Shown: positions 1 to 8,349, counted from the stretch's first letter. The stretch: DNA of 10,963 nt from Akkermansiaceae bacterium UBA7331 (GCA_002471255.1 DKPP01000013.1:1-10963), one strand, 5' to 3'. The notes: a model not told the origin generated them from the letters alone. Made by a program: numbers and translations.

Positions 1-3000
1 AACCGAAGCTCTTATCCTCACCTGCATGACGGAAGCTTGCCGAGCTGATACGCCCCTGCGCATCATAGTCGGTCTGCACGACATGCATGGCATCAGCACC
101 TCTCCTCAGGGTATAACCCGAGGAGCGACCCAAGGCATCGTACTGTTCTTCAAGCTTAAAGTCGGTGGAATTGACACGCAAAGTGTCTCCCGAGATTCTG
201 CCGTAGGTATCGTAAGTCATCTGATGAGTGCCGGAGGCATCGACCACTTGGGTGAGCCAACCCAAAGGATTATACGTATAGGTTTGTATGACCGAGCCGT
301 CATCGGGGCTGATGCGTACCAACTCTCCCGTGGCGGCGGTGTAGGTGTAGCTAATCCGCACTCCTCGTGCATTGAGCAGTGAGGCAAGGCGATTCATGGC
401 ATCATAGGTACGCAGCTCCTGCGTCTCATCGGCATAGGTGGTGGACAAAAGCAAACCGGTGGCATCATGATAAGCCCATCGAGTGATATCGCCATCGGTG
501 CGTCCGCTCGGGTCGGTATCAATGGTCTGATCATCGACTCGGAAGCAAGTCAGAGCGATCATTCGATCCGCCTCATCATAAGCAAAGGTCTTTGCTTGCA
601 AAGCTGTGCCGTATTCGGCGATTTTACGGGCTCGCACATCATAAGTATAGAGTGACGTATAACCCAAGGCATTGGTACGGCAGGCGATTTGATCATCGTG
701 CGTATCATATTGGGTCAGCGTGCGCGCTCCTGCCGAGTCGATCATTTCAATCTGCCTACCTGCCACATCGGTATGAATCGTGGTGGTCAGCCCCCGTCCG
801 TCCGTTTGAGTGATGAGCATCCCCTCGGCACGATAGGCTCGAGTATGGGTGGTGCTTACTCCGGTGGCATCGGTTTGACTGACGACATAGTTGTCGGTGA
901 TATGCGCCACGGCAGGCGTATCGCTCGTAGGCAATAAGGTGCGTTGCTCACGCTGAATGAGACTAGCCCCATAGAGAGTTTCACTCACGGTGATGAGCCC
1001 CAACTCATTTTGCTCGATGGAGCGAGATTCGTATTGGGTGGAAGTTTGAGAAATCAGCGACTTACGATAAGAAATTAAGGAAGCACCCGTCTCATTATAT
1101 CGAGTGTTGCGCAGGGATTGATAAATCAACCCGTCTTGCAAGATGAAGCTTGTTTGCGTATCGACGATGCGATTTTCCGTGACGCTTTGAGGATCTGATG
1201 ATTTCAACAACATAGTACGTTTGGAGATATTGCCCATGAGGTCATATTCCAACAGAGTCGCAGCGAGATTCCCCTCCTGAGTACGCGTCAACTGTCCCAA
1301 GGCGTTGTATTCGCTACGAGTGTAGATGTAGGTGTTATCCAACGAGGTCGGAGCGGTAAGCGTCACCACCTGCCCGAAGCCGTCACGAAGCTCTTGAGAC
1401 AGGACTGTTTGGTGATCAGAAAGATAGACGCTCTGACGTCGACGGCCGTTGGTGATATCATAATCGTAGTATAATTCACGCTGACCCGTACCGGACTCAT
1501 GGCGAATGCTGCCATCCAAATCATATCGAGTAATCAAGGTAGCACCGGTAGGCAGAGTGCGAGTGACCAATAAGCCATGCTCGGCATAATGAGTGGTCTG
1601 ACTACGACCCAATTCATCGGTCGAAGAGATCATGCGACCCAAGAGATCATAGGAGAAGCAGCGACGCGTCTCCATCGCCCCGATGCGTGTGGTTTCCACC
1701 AAGACTCGCCCTGAGGCATCTTTCACGTAATCGATAATCGTCTCGGGTGTCACGGGAGTCTGAGCACGGGTGGACTCGATCATCGTGCGAGCGGAATCAT
1801 ACGCATAATCGGTGCGTACGCCGTTTTCATCGATTTCCCACAGCACGTCGCCGGTGCACATGAGGGCTCGACTTGAGCTGCGCCCATTGTCATGATGGCT
1901 GGCGATTCGGCGATTTTGCGAATCAAACTCATGACTGACTCCCTCAATGAGCACCCATGAAGAGTCCTCAAGCATGACATAAGATTCATCCCTCACTTCA
2001 TTACCCTCGGCACTCACATAGCTCAGTTTACGGGTGGAAAGCCCCGGCATGGGTAGGCCGTCAACGCGAGTTTCCTCCAAGATTCGATAAAGAGCGCCAA
2101 AGCTCTCGGTGGGAGCATATTCATAATGAGTCTGCACACCATTGATTGCCCGGGTCATCTTTAATCTACCGCGAGATAAAACATCGGGAGCATTAGACAT
2201 CCAACGCTCGGTGACGCTTAATTGAGCATGTGAAGAGGCTGCGGCCGTGGAACGCACCTCGGTACGTTTCACCCCATCGGCGATGGTATAGGTATAAGCA
2301 TCGGTACGAATCACCGCCCCACCTGACGATTTATACAAGCTGGTCTTTACCAAGGCAGGCTCGGATGAATAAACCCCCGAAGCATCGTCATAAGTCGTTT
2401 CCACGATTTGATAGCCACCATCCACCCAAGGGGTGCTTTCCACAATCACACGACCAAATCGATCATGGCAAGTACTCAATACACCGCCATCGGGAAGATG
2501 CGTCCGGTACAAACGACCGGCATCATCATAGACGTAGCTCGTCGTCTGCGCAAGCTCACTACCGTAAGCCTCGGTTTTACTTAAGAGCAAATCACCTACG
2601 GCCTTGGATTCATAGATTTCAAGAGTATCCGAAGAGATTTGATCACCTTTTGACAGGGTCGTGCGCACCTGCCATTGATTAGGAGTCTGCGTATTGCTAC
2701 GCACGCGACGAGTGCCGATAGCGGCCGCTCCCGTACCTTGCACCATACTCCATGCACCGCCACGATCATCCCAAGAGGTCAAGAAATCCTCCACATTAAC
2801 CGGCAAGGTCAAATCCTTCTCAGCCATCGAGACTTCACGCAGCTGCGCATTGACTCGCAGAGTGAAGGTTTTAAACGGGTCTCCCGTCACCATATATAAA
2901 TCACCGGACTGACTCGGAGCACTTACCTGACTCGGCAGATACAAGCTCATGGCATAACCGGAGCCATCGGGCAAAGCATTCACATCTAACAAACCGTCCC

Positions 3001-4159
3001 AATAGTTCCAAATCTGGCGAATAGCACCTGAGTCCGAGCGTAATACGACCAAATAGGACAAAGCCTCTTGAGCACTCATCGTCTCATTAGAGGCGCTTAT
3101 CAGAGCTTCGGGAAGACCGGTAAGCTTCGAATAAAAAATAGCCGAGCCATTTGGTTGTAAACAACGCACATAAACGGCCTCATCTAATAAACAAGCAGCC
3201 GAAAGCTCCCGAGTCAAACTTGCGGTGAAATCCATACGGCGCAAGGAAGAAGAAGAGGCACCGACGCTAAAAGGAACAATGCCATTGGCATCGCACATAA
3301 AGTTCCAATAAGAGGCACCGTCACAAAGCTTAACCAAAGCATTGGGTGTGATACCACCCTCGGGCATCACCAAACTTGTGGCAAAAGGATGCCTAAAACT
3401 CAATGATTCTACTAAACCAAGCGTAGGAGAAAACTCGCGAGCCAAAATCTCCAAACGCCCGGCAGGCACACCCGATTTACCACGAAAAACACCAAAACGA
3501 CAAGACCAAGTCATCTTATCGATAGACGAGTCATAAGAGGCACCACGCCCCCCCGAAGATGAGGCAAAAGAGGAAGTACGGAAAATCGAAGAAAGAGATC
3601 GGGTGGAAGCCGAAGAAGGAGCATAAGGATCCCCTCCGGAAGTAGGTTCACCCTCTTCACCTTCACAAGGTGGGCAATCACAGGACTCTTCTTCAGGTGG
3701 ATCATTATCATCAGGGATGATATCTACCGCACTAATGGGAGATAAAGTACAATTAATATGAGAAATATTACCGGATGGCGGATTGTAGTCCATATTCTCA
3801 TGCCTGATACTTATAGGATGAGACCCTGCCTTTAAGCCGGAAAACGTATGAGCAATCGGTTTATTTCGACCTCGGGCCGATGCATAAGAATCACCACCGA
3901 TCGTAATGAACGCCTGGTCATCAACATTACCTGAAGCAAGCACATCATAACGCTCTTGGCCCTCAACAGGCAAGATATAACCCGTCAGATTCTTTTCGGG
4001 CATGACATCGGTAATATAACTTGGGCTACCTTTACTGTAATTAACACTAATAGAATCCCCGGCGGCACGAACACGCGCTTGACCGGAAAAAGTGTGAGGC
4101 TCAATACGAAAACCGAGAGAGTTTTTAGCGGCAAAAGCCGTGGAAACTTTATATTTCAT
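1..4159 (-). CDS. RHS/YD-repeat protein, 3' end beyond the left edge
   Basis: An uninterrupted minus-strand frame runs from an ATG at 4159 to the left edge: 1386 codons with no stop. An in-frame TAA at 4183-4181 with no intervening ATG fixes the start; no Shine-Dalgarno is visible. There is no signal peptide. Residues 1-145 look beta-rich. Residues ~146-180 are an acidic, Cys-rich linker (CDCPPC), followed by a Ser/Gly-rich stretch to ~210. Residues ~210-540 are a mixed region I do not recognise. From Y544 to the edge come YD repeats, for example YDDAGRLYRTHLPDGG (544), YDLLGRM, YNALGQLTRTQEGN, YDAMNRL, YNPLGWL, YDALGRS and YDAQGRI (1365). YD repeats build a hollow beta-cocoon that can encapsulate a C-terminal toxin or binding domain. 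The RHS core, which ends in a DPIGLAGG-like motif, and the variable tip would lie outside the window, so toxin function is inference. GC content is far above that of the neighbours. No frameshift was found, so it looks like an intact gene. Confidence 0.92.
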   Translation of the reverse strand, partial: MKYKVSTAFAAKNSLGFRIEPHTFSGQARVRAAGDSISVNYSKGSPSYITDVMPEKNLTGYILPVEGQERYDVLASGNVDDQAFITIGGDSYASARGRNKPIAHTFSGLKAGSHPISIRHENMDYNPPSGNISHINCTLSPISAVDIIPDDNDPPEEESCDCPPCEGEEGEPTSGGDPYAPSSASTRSLSSIFRTSSFASSSGGRGASYDSSIDKMTWSCRFGVFRGKSGVPAGRLEILAREFSPTLGLVESLSFRHPFATSLVMPEGGITPNALVKLCDGASYWNFMCDANGIVPFSVGASSSSLRRMDFTASLTRELSAACLLDEAVYVRCLQPNGSAIFYSKLTGLPEALISASNETMSAQEALSYLVVLRSDSGAIRQIWNYWDGLLDVNALPDGSGYAMSLYLPSQVSAPSQSGDLYMVTGDPFKTFTLRVNAQLREVSMAEKDLTLPVNVEDFLTSWDDRGGAWSMVQGTGAAAIGTRRVRSNTQTPNQWQVRTTLSKGDQISSDTLEIYESKAVGDLLLSKTEAYGSELAQTTSYVYDDAGRLYRTHLPDGGVLSTCHDRFGRVIVESTPWVDGGYQIVETTYDDASGVYSSEPALVKTSLYKSSGGAVIRTDAYTYTIADGVKRTEVRSTAAASSHAQLSVTERWMSNAPDVLSRGRLKMTRAINGVQTHYEYAPTESFGALYRILEETRVDGLPMPGLSTRKLSYVSAEGNEVRDESYVMLEDSSWVLIEGVSHEFDSQNRRIASHHDNGRSSSRALMCTGDVLWEIDENGVRTDYAYDSARTMIESTRAQTPVTPETIIDYVKDASGRVLVETTRIGAMETRRCFSYDLLGRMISSTDELGRSQTTHYAEHGLLVTRTLPTGATLITRYDLDGSIRHESGTGQRELYYDYDITNGRRRQSVYLSDHQTVLSQELRDGFGQVVTLTAPTSLDNTYIYTRSEYNALGQLTRTQEGNLAATLLEYDLMGNISKRTMLLKSSDPQSVTENRIVDTQTSFILQDGLIYQSLRNTRYNETGASLISYRKSLISQTSTQYESRSIEQNELGLITVSETLYGASLIQREQRTLLPTSDTPAVAHITDNYVVSQTDATGVSTTHTRAYRAEGMLITQTDGRGLTTTIHTDVAGRQIEMIDSAGARTLTQYDTHDDQIACRTNALGYTSLYTYDVRARKIAEYGTALQAKTFAYDEADRMIALTCFRVDDQTIDTDPSGRTDGDITRWAYHDATGLLLSTTYADETQELRTYDAMNRLASLLNARGVRISYTYTAATGELVRISPDDGSVIQTYTYNPLGWLTQVVDASGTHQMTYDTYGRISGDTLRVNSTDFKLEEQYDALGRSSGYTLRRGADAMHVVQTDYDAQGRISSASFRHAGEDKSFG

Positions 4160-4471
4160 GATTGTATGGGCTATGATGAGTTATTGATATTTTTGTGGCT
4201 AAAGCACACAAGATTGAGAGAATGAAGAGAGCAAATAAAGTCGGTCAGATCATTCAATAACACAACTAGAGCAAAAATCGATCTAAGTCAAACAAATTCA
4301 ATGAAATAAATTTATCTTTAAATTTTCAGAACCTAAAATATAACCACGATCATCAGCACCAAAGCACCGAAATAATGGGCGGAAGGCTATTAGATTATTA
4401 CCAATTTATTTCAAAAAATACGACAAATTTATTTTATTTCGCGAAACTTATAAGACCAGCCGATATGACAC

Positions 4472-4511
4472 AGAGCCTTCCTTATTTTGACAATTAAAAG
4501 AGAGCTTTCCT
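4472..4511 (+). repeat. Imperfect direct repeat AGAGCYTTCCT around the promoter
   Basis: AGAGCCTTCCT at 4472-4482 and AGAGCTTTCCT at 4501-4511 match at 10 of 11 bases and start 29 bp apart. The first copy lies just upstream of the -35 hexamer and the second overlaps the start of the -10. Such placement suits a regulator-binding site, but two 11-mers in AT-rich DNA can also arise by chance. Confidence 0.35.
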
Positions 4512-4516
4512 AATAA
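4487..4516 (+). promoter_or_regulatory. Probable sigma-70-type promoter for the small lipoprotein gene
   Basis: A perfect TTGACA lies at 4487-4492, followed after 18 bp by TAATAA at 4511-4516 as a weak -10 (3 of 6 consensus bases). Transcription would begin near 4523-4526. That leaves no leader for an ATG at 4525, but a ~33-nt leader for the in-frame ATG at 4558. The site therefore supports the downstream start. Confidence 0.45.
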
Positions 4517-4557
4517 AATGAAATATGATAGAAAGCATCAATACCCCAGCCACCACG

Positions 4558-4902
4558 ATGAAACATCATACCATTTTCTTAGCCATAATCGGCACAACCG
4601 GTTCTTTTTTTCTAAGCCAATGCAACGGAGGCTCTGATAATTTATACGTTTCAGGTCAAGTGGGAGATATTTCTTTCGAAACAGGTAGCAAACCGAACAC
4701 AACAATCGCTGAAAAAGAGATTGTTACCGTATCATATATGAATGAAGGCACTCAACATCAGTTGCAAATCATCGAGACTGAACCCAGTGCCATGAATAAA
4801 TATCGTGTAGGTGAAACGATACAAATTGATAGTACTCCTGCAAAATTGGCACAAAAAAGCACTTATTCGTCCTCTGAATTACGCATCACTACCGGACAAT
4901 AA
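4558..4902 (+). CDS. Small putative lipoprotein, function unknown
   Basis: I chose the ATG at 4558 (114 residues) over the in-frame ATG at 4525. Translation from 4558 begins with MKHH and a hydrophobic run (residues ~6-19), a typical signal peptide, whereas the longer form puts a polar 11-residue extension before it. The promoter position agrees. The peptide ends in LSQC-NGG with Cys22, which resembles a lipobox except for Gln at -1, where Gly, Ala or Ser is usual. It may be a lipoprotein with a loose lipobox or a plainly secreted protein. The mature part is ~90 polar residues rich in Ser, Thr, Glu and Gln, with alternating patterns that suggest beta strands (VSGQVGDISFETG, EIVTVSYM, HQLQIIETE). 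I recognise no family. It converges with the M60 peptidase gene; its stop codon touches the A-tract of that gene's terminator. No functional link is shown. Confidence 0.6.
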   Translation: MKHHTIFLAIIGTTGSFFLSQCNGGSDNLYVSGQVGDISFETGSKPNTTIAEKEIVTVSYMNEGTQHQLQIIETEPSAMNKYRVGETIQIDSTPAKLAQKSTYSSSELRITTGQ

Positions 4903-4925
4903 AAAAGGCTCTCATTTGAGAGCCT
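4901..4925 (-). terminator. Rho-independent terminator of the M60 peptidase gene
   Basis: A perfect 8-bp stem, AGGCTCTC (4906-4913) with GAGAGCCT (4918-4925), closes a 4-nt loop. Read on the minus strand it is followed directly by six T (4906-4901; the first is also the last stem base), 22 bp past the TAA of the M60 gene. On the plus strand the hairpin is followed by GAAAACAC with no U-tract, so it should act mainly on minus-strand transcripts. The A-run overlaps the last two bases of the small lipoprotein stop codon. Confidence 0.85.
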
Positions 4926-4946
4926 GAAAACACAGTAATCAGAAAT

Positions 4947-6836
4947 TTATTTCTTGTAAACATCGGTACGTTTACCGTCCCATGATACCGCTTTAATCGT
5001 ATCGGCTCCTTCTGGGAAAGGCACGGTAGTTGATGAATTATCAGGAGAATTGGTGCCACAAATAGCAGCCTTGATCAATTTACCATCGGAATATACTTCG
5101 TAGGCTATGGCATTTTTCCATTGTTCGTGGCTAATGGTACGCTCATTACCCTCGCCGGTCACACCTTGATTTAATGTTCCATGAACAGGGGCCTTGCTTT
5201 TGAAGATAGGCACACTATTTGATGAAATATAATAAATCACGGGACTTACCGGATGAGGATATTTTTTGGCATATGCCTTTAATTGCTCACAATCTTCTTT
5301 AGTAATGGTCAATTGGCCACGAGAATAATCATCCAATTCCAAATCAATTGGTTTGAGCATGCCTGCCTTTTCAAAAAATCCGGTCAAATTTTGTCGTGTC
5401 ACATCACAAGCATTTTTCATGAAATTGAGCTGCATCTGACCATTAGATAATTTGGAATCATCAGTTTTTCTGACAATTTCAAAAATATCAGGATAGATAT
5501 CCTTGTTTCCCAACCCTGCGAACTTGAAATAAAGTTGCAACTGCCACAAAGGGCATAATTTTACAAAGTGATCACCACCCTGTTCATAACCTTGCATTTT
5601 ATCCGGCCCTTTTTGACACAACCAAGACTCGCCATTGATTACGCCATTATTTAGGTATGAATTAAAACGACCGCCAATAACGTTACCGTCTCCGGCATTG
5701 ATTCTCTCATGCTCCAAGCGCATGCTTGTAGGATTGAGCACATAGTTAATTGTAGAAGAATAGATATTGTTTGTTACTTCAGTCGTACTAACCCATTTCA
5801 TACCGGGTCTGACTTGATTCACGTGGCCGAATTCATGAGCAATACCCCAAGAGCTATTTGGGATGCGATCCGGATTACCTACTTCACCCATCGTATTCAC
5901 ATGAAAAGCGGCACCCATACCGTCCGCATGCATAAATCCACGCCAAATACCTCGTCCAAACATGTGATTTTTAGGGACACGCTTATATTTAGGTAGTCCC
6001 ATGACTTCTTGCTGATTCGCAATAATTTTATCGTAAACAGCGATTAATTCTTCTCCCTTACCTGAAGCGAATTTTTTCAATTGTTCGACAGGATACACCA
6101 AATGCACTCGTTTACCCACGATATCGATCATTTGAGAAGGTGCTTTGTCCAACATAGCATCCCAATCGGCATTTTTTGACACACCGGCACGGAATACACC
6201 ATTTTCTTCTCCATTTAATACGCTTACAGGAACCTTAGGCGCCTTTTTATAATCATCTGTGAAATAACTAATATAAGCCAAACCGCTATTCTTAGGCTGA
6301 ATCACATTAACACCCTTTTTTAAAGGATAAGAGCTATGACCACCGGCTTCTCCAAACTCATGAATAACTAATTCAATGTTATGCTCTTTTGGATCACCCA
6401 ACACGATCACAGCGGGTTGTTCCGTCGTGTAATAAATACCGGTTGGATTCTCAAATTTGCTATATTCACTGGTTTTTAAACGTTTTGCCAAGCTGGATAC
6501 AGTTTCATAAGGTTCGGCAACCAAAGCTCGATTTTTAGGATTAATTTCCTTTTTCAAAACCTTATCGGCCCATTGCTTCACAAAAGGATCTTGGAGTTTT
6601 TCAAGGTCGTCGGATTTGATTTGTGGCTTCAAATGAAGCATAAAATCGTTTGAAAACACTTTAGATGCCTCACTAGAGATCGATTCGGAACTCGACTGCT
6701 CTTGAGCTAAGGTACTAGATGCTAATGAAGTAAAGGCAATGGATGCAAATAACGTCGTCAAACTAACTTTGGATCCAAAGGTAAGAACACTGTCACGCTT
6801 CTTACGTAAGGTGGATATTTGTATTGGAGAATGCAT
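4947..6836 (-). CDS. Secreted M60-family (enhancin-like) zinc metallopeptidase
   Basis: The 629-residue product has a long basic N-region (RKKR at 11-14), a hydrophobic segment (~26-39) and a likely signal peptidase I site after SSTLA (44/45), so it should be exported. Residues ~105-235 resemble the N-terminal part of M60-like domains (FENPTGIYYTTEQPAVIVLGD). The catalytic motif HEFGHVNQ is intact: H334 and H338 bind zinc and E335 is the catalytic base; E353, 15 residues after H338, is the likely third ligand (gluzincin HExxH...E pattern). The preceding MHADGMGAAFHVN segment is also typical. Residues ~510-629 fit the C-terminal part of the family. M60 peptidases cut glycoproteins, including mucins and, for viral enhancins, insect peritrophic mucin. 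No carbohydrate-binding, BACON or F5/8 module is evident, so this is a compact form. The in-frame TAG upstream supports the ATG at 6836; no Shine-Dalgarno is visible. It is probably monocistronic. Confidence 0.9.
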   Translation of the reverse strand: MHSPIQISTLRKKRDSVLTFGSKVSLTTLFASIAFTSLASSTLAQEQSSSESISSEASKVFSNDFMLHLKPQIKSDDLEKLQDPFVKQWADKVLKKEINPKNRALVAEPYETVSSLAKRLKTSEYSKFENPTGIYYTTEQPAVIVLGDPKEHNIELVIHEFGEAGGHSSYPLKKGVNVIQPKNSGLAYISYFTDDYKKAPKVPVSVLNGEENGVFRAGVSKNADWDAMLDKAPSQMIDIVGKRVHLVYPVEQLKKFASGKGEELIAVYDKIIANQQEVMGLPKYKRVPKNHMFGRGIWRGFMHADGMGAAFHVNTMGEVGNPDRIPNSSWGIAHEFGHVNQVRPGMKWVSTTEVTNNIYSSTINYVLNPTSMRLEHERINAGDGNVIGGRFNSYLNNGVINGESWLCQKGPDKMQGYEQGGDHFVKLCPLWQLQLYFKFAGLGNKDIYPDIFEIVRKTDDSKLSNGQMQLNFMKNACDVTRQNLTGFFEKAGMLKPIDLELDDYSRGQLTITKEDCEQLKAYAKKYPHPVSPVIYYISSNSVPIFKSKAPVHGTLNQGVTGEGNERTISHEQWKNAIAYEVYSDGKLIKAAICGTNSPDNSSTTVPFPEGADTIKAVSWDGKRTDVYKK

Positions 6837-6861
6837 AATGTAAACTAGCGACTATTGAGAT

Positions 6862-6889
6862 ATATTAAACTACGAAAAAGATGAGTAAA
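6862..6889 (-). promoter_or_regulatory. Possible promoter for the M60 peptidase gene
   Basis: On the minus strand TTTACT (6889-6884) and TAATAT (6867-6862) are separated by 16 bp. Each matches 4 of 6 consensus bases. The start codon lies 25 bp downstream, leaving a short leader. In DNA this AT-rich such matches are common, so this is tentative. Confidence 0.25.
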
Positions 6890-6935
6890 TGTTTCAGACT
6901 GACTTCCCAAATTACGTAAAATGTCTGATTTTCTC

Positions 6936-6964
6936 TTGAGACCACAGAAGTAACATGGTAAATC
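6936..6964 (+). promoter_or_regulatory. Possible promoter for the CNNM/CorC gene
   Basis: TTGAGA (6936-6941, 5 of 6 consensus bases) is followed after 17 bp by TAAATC (6959-6964, 3 of 6). The ATG at 7014 lies 49 bp past the second hexamer. The -35 is good and the -10 weak, so the call is tentative. Confidence 0.22.
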
Positions 6965-7013
6965 TCGACACAAGTAGATGTTTTAACACTACTTGATCAT
7001 CATCCATATATTC

Positions 7014-8309
7014 ATGTACGATATTCTCATTATTTTTATTTTGATTCTATTAAACGGTTTTTTTGCTATGTCCGAAATAGCCGTAGTCTCAGCAAGAAAA
7101 GCTCAATTACAAGCCGAAGCACAAAAGGGTAGCAAATCAGCAAATAGGGCATTATCTCTCATTCAAGAGCCGGAACGTTTCCTTTCCACCGTACAAATTG
7201 GTATTACTCTTATTAGTATTGTGACCGGTATATATGCCAGTGACGACATTGCAAAACAAGCCGACGCCTATCTCATATCCTTAGGCGTACATCACGATGT
7301 TGCCCATTATATTTCTCAAATAAATATCGTATGTATTGTTACCTTTTTTACTATCCTCTTTGGTGAGCTTGTTCCTAAACGAATTGGTTTAGGCTCTTCT
7401 GAGGTCATTGCAAAACTAGTAGCACCAATCATGCAAATGATTGCTAAGATTACATCTCCCTTCGTATGGTTATTATCAAAAAGCACCTCAGTGATTTTTG
7501 GATTACTCAACATCCAAGATAAATCACAAAAGATCACGGAAGATGAAATCAAAAACATGGTACAGGAAGGGACCGAAGAAGGCGAGGTACAACCTGTTGA
7601 GCAAGATATCGTCGAACGCGTCTTTTTACTTGGTGATTTAAAAATCGATTCTCTCATGACGAGGAGAAACGAAGTAACCTGGCTTGACATTAATTTACCG
7701 GGAGATGAACTCAAACAAAAGATTAGGAAAAATCTTTTTGATATGTATCCAGTAGCCGATAAAAATCTGGATCATATTTTAGGTGTCGTTTATCTAAAAG
7801 ATTTGGTGCTAAGCATCAATGATCCAGCCTTTGGGCTTAAACCGCTTATTCGCTCCGGTACATTTTTCCATGAAGGAGCATCTGTCTATAAGGTGCTCGA
7901 ACAAATGAAAAAACAACAAATTGGTCGTGCGCTTGTCTGTGATGAATTTGGTGTTTTCCAAGGAATGATCACACTGAAAAATATCATTGAAGGACTCATT
8001 GGCGATATCAATGAATCGAATGATGACCCGGACATCGTAGAAAGGTCCGATCATTCGGGGTGGTTAATTAATGGACAATGCCCATTCCACGATTTTCTTA
8101 ACTACTTTGATTTAGACAGCTTATATTCGGATTACCCTTATAAAACACTTAGTGGTCTTATCCTCCATCGATTGGAGCATATACCCAAAGTTGGCGAAGT
8201 AGTTTTATGGCAAGACTTCAGATTAGAAATTATTGATATGGATGGGGCCCGTATTGATAAAGTGCTAGTTACAAAAATTCAACGATTCGAAGAAGAAAAT
8301 TTATCGTAA
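7014..8309 (+). CDS. CNNM/CorC-family membrane protein (DUF21, CBS pair, CorC_HlyC)
   Basis: A 431-residue integral membrane protein of the UPF0053/HlyC-CorC family, often misnamed haemolysin; better-studied members transport or sense Mg2+ and other cations. The order is complete. DUF21 occupies ~1-170, with the hallmark NGFFAMSE at 14-21 and GELVPK at 117-122. A hydrophilic linker begins KITEDEIK at 173. A CBS-domain pair spans ~212-330 (M215 in SLMTRR, then HILGVVYLKDL). A C-terminal CorC_HlyC domain runs from ~346 to 425. Length is normal for the family. I chose the ATG at 7014 over an in-frame TTG at 6993 because family members start directly with the hydrophobic segment before NGFFA. CBS domains commonly bind adenine nucleotides, which suggests control by ATP/Mg-ATP. 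The gene is divergent from the M60 gene. The exact ion cannot be read from sequence. Confidence 0.92.
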   Translation: MYDILIIFILILLNGFFAMSEIAVVSARKAQLQAEAQKGSKSANRALSLIQEPERFLSTVQIGITLISIVTGIYASDDIAKQADAYLISLGVHHDVAHYISQINIVCIVTFFTILFGELVPKRIGLGSSEVIAKLVAPIMQMIAKITSPFVWLLSKSTSVIFGLLNIQDKSQKITEDEIKNMVQEGTEEGEVQPVEQDIVERVFLLGDLKIDSLMTRRNEVTWLDINLPGDELKQKIRKNLFDMYPVADKNLDHILGVVYLKDLVLSINDPAFGLKPLIRSGTFFHEGASVYKVLEQMKKQQIGRALVCDEFGVFQGMITLKNIIEGLIGDINESNDDPDIVERSDHSGWLINGQCPFHDFLNYFDLDSLYSDYPYKTLSGLILHRLEHIPKVGEVVLWQDFRLEIIDMDGARIDKVLVTKIQRFEEENLS

Positions 8310-8349
8310 TTATTGAACAAAATATGGGCATTACTCTTCTATTATCTCG

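Larger units (their letters stand above)
4160..4524. other. AT-rich intergenic region between divergent genes
   Basis: This 365 bp stretch separates the minus-strand RHS gene from the plus-strand small lipoprotein gene. No reading frame of gene-like length or character was seen on either strand. It is strongly AT-rich and includes a 10-bp perfect palindrome, ATAAATTTAT, at 4306-4315. The right end holds the promoter for the small lipoprotein gene (listed separately). For the RHS gene the best -35-like match is TTGACT at 4291-4286 on the minus strand, but the hexamer 17 bp further on (TAGTTG) is a poor -10, so I do not call a promoter there. No tRNA or recognisable RNA gene was seen. Confidence 0.6.

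Noticed and set aside
2230..2682. Plus-strand open frame of 150 codons
   Set aside because: It lies antisense inside the RHS gene and its product is an unnatural mix rich in His, Arg and Pro, as expected for a shadow of repeat-coding DNA. Other plus-strand frames within 1-4159 were rejected for the same reason.
1..4159. CRISPR or DNA tandem repeat in the RHS region
   Set aside because: The recurrence is at protein level (YD motifs) with diverged codons and uneven spacing; no constant DNA repeat with equal spacers was seen.
1..4159. RHS gene as a pseudogene
   Set aside because: Manual translation from 4159 to the left edge stayed in one frame with YD motifs throughout and no stop.
5709..5996. 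Plus-strand open frame of 95 codons
   Set aside because: It is antisense to the catalytic part of the M60 gene, which is conserved; no domain or start signal supports it.
6993..7013. TTG at 6993 as start of the CNNM protein
   Set aside because: The ATG at 7014 gives the normal family N-terminus; the seven extra residues have no support.
7316..7714. Minus-strand open frame of 132 codons
   Set aside because: It is antisense to the CNNM gene, whose protein is recognised over its full length. The minus-strand frame at 7809-8054 is rejected likewise.
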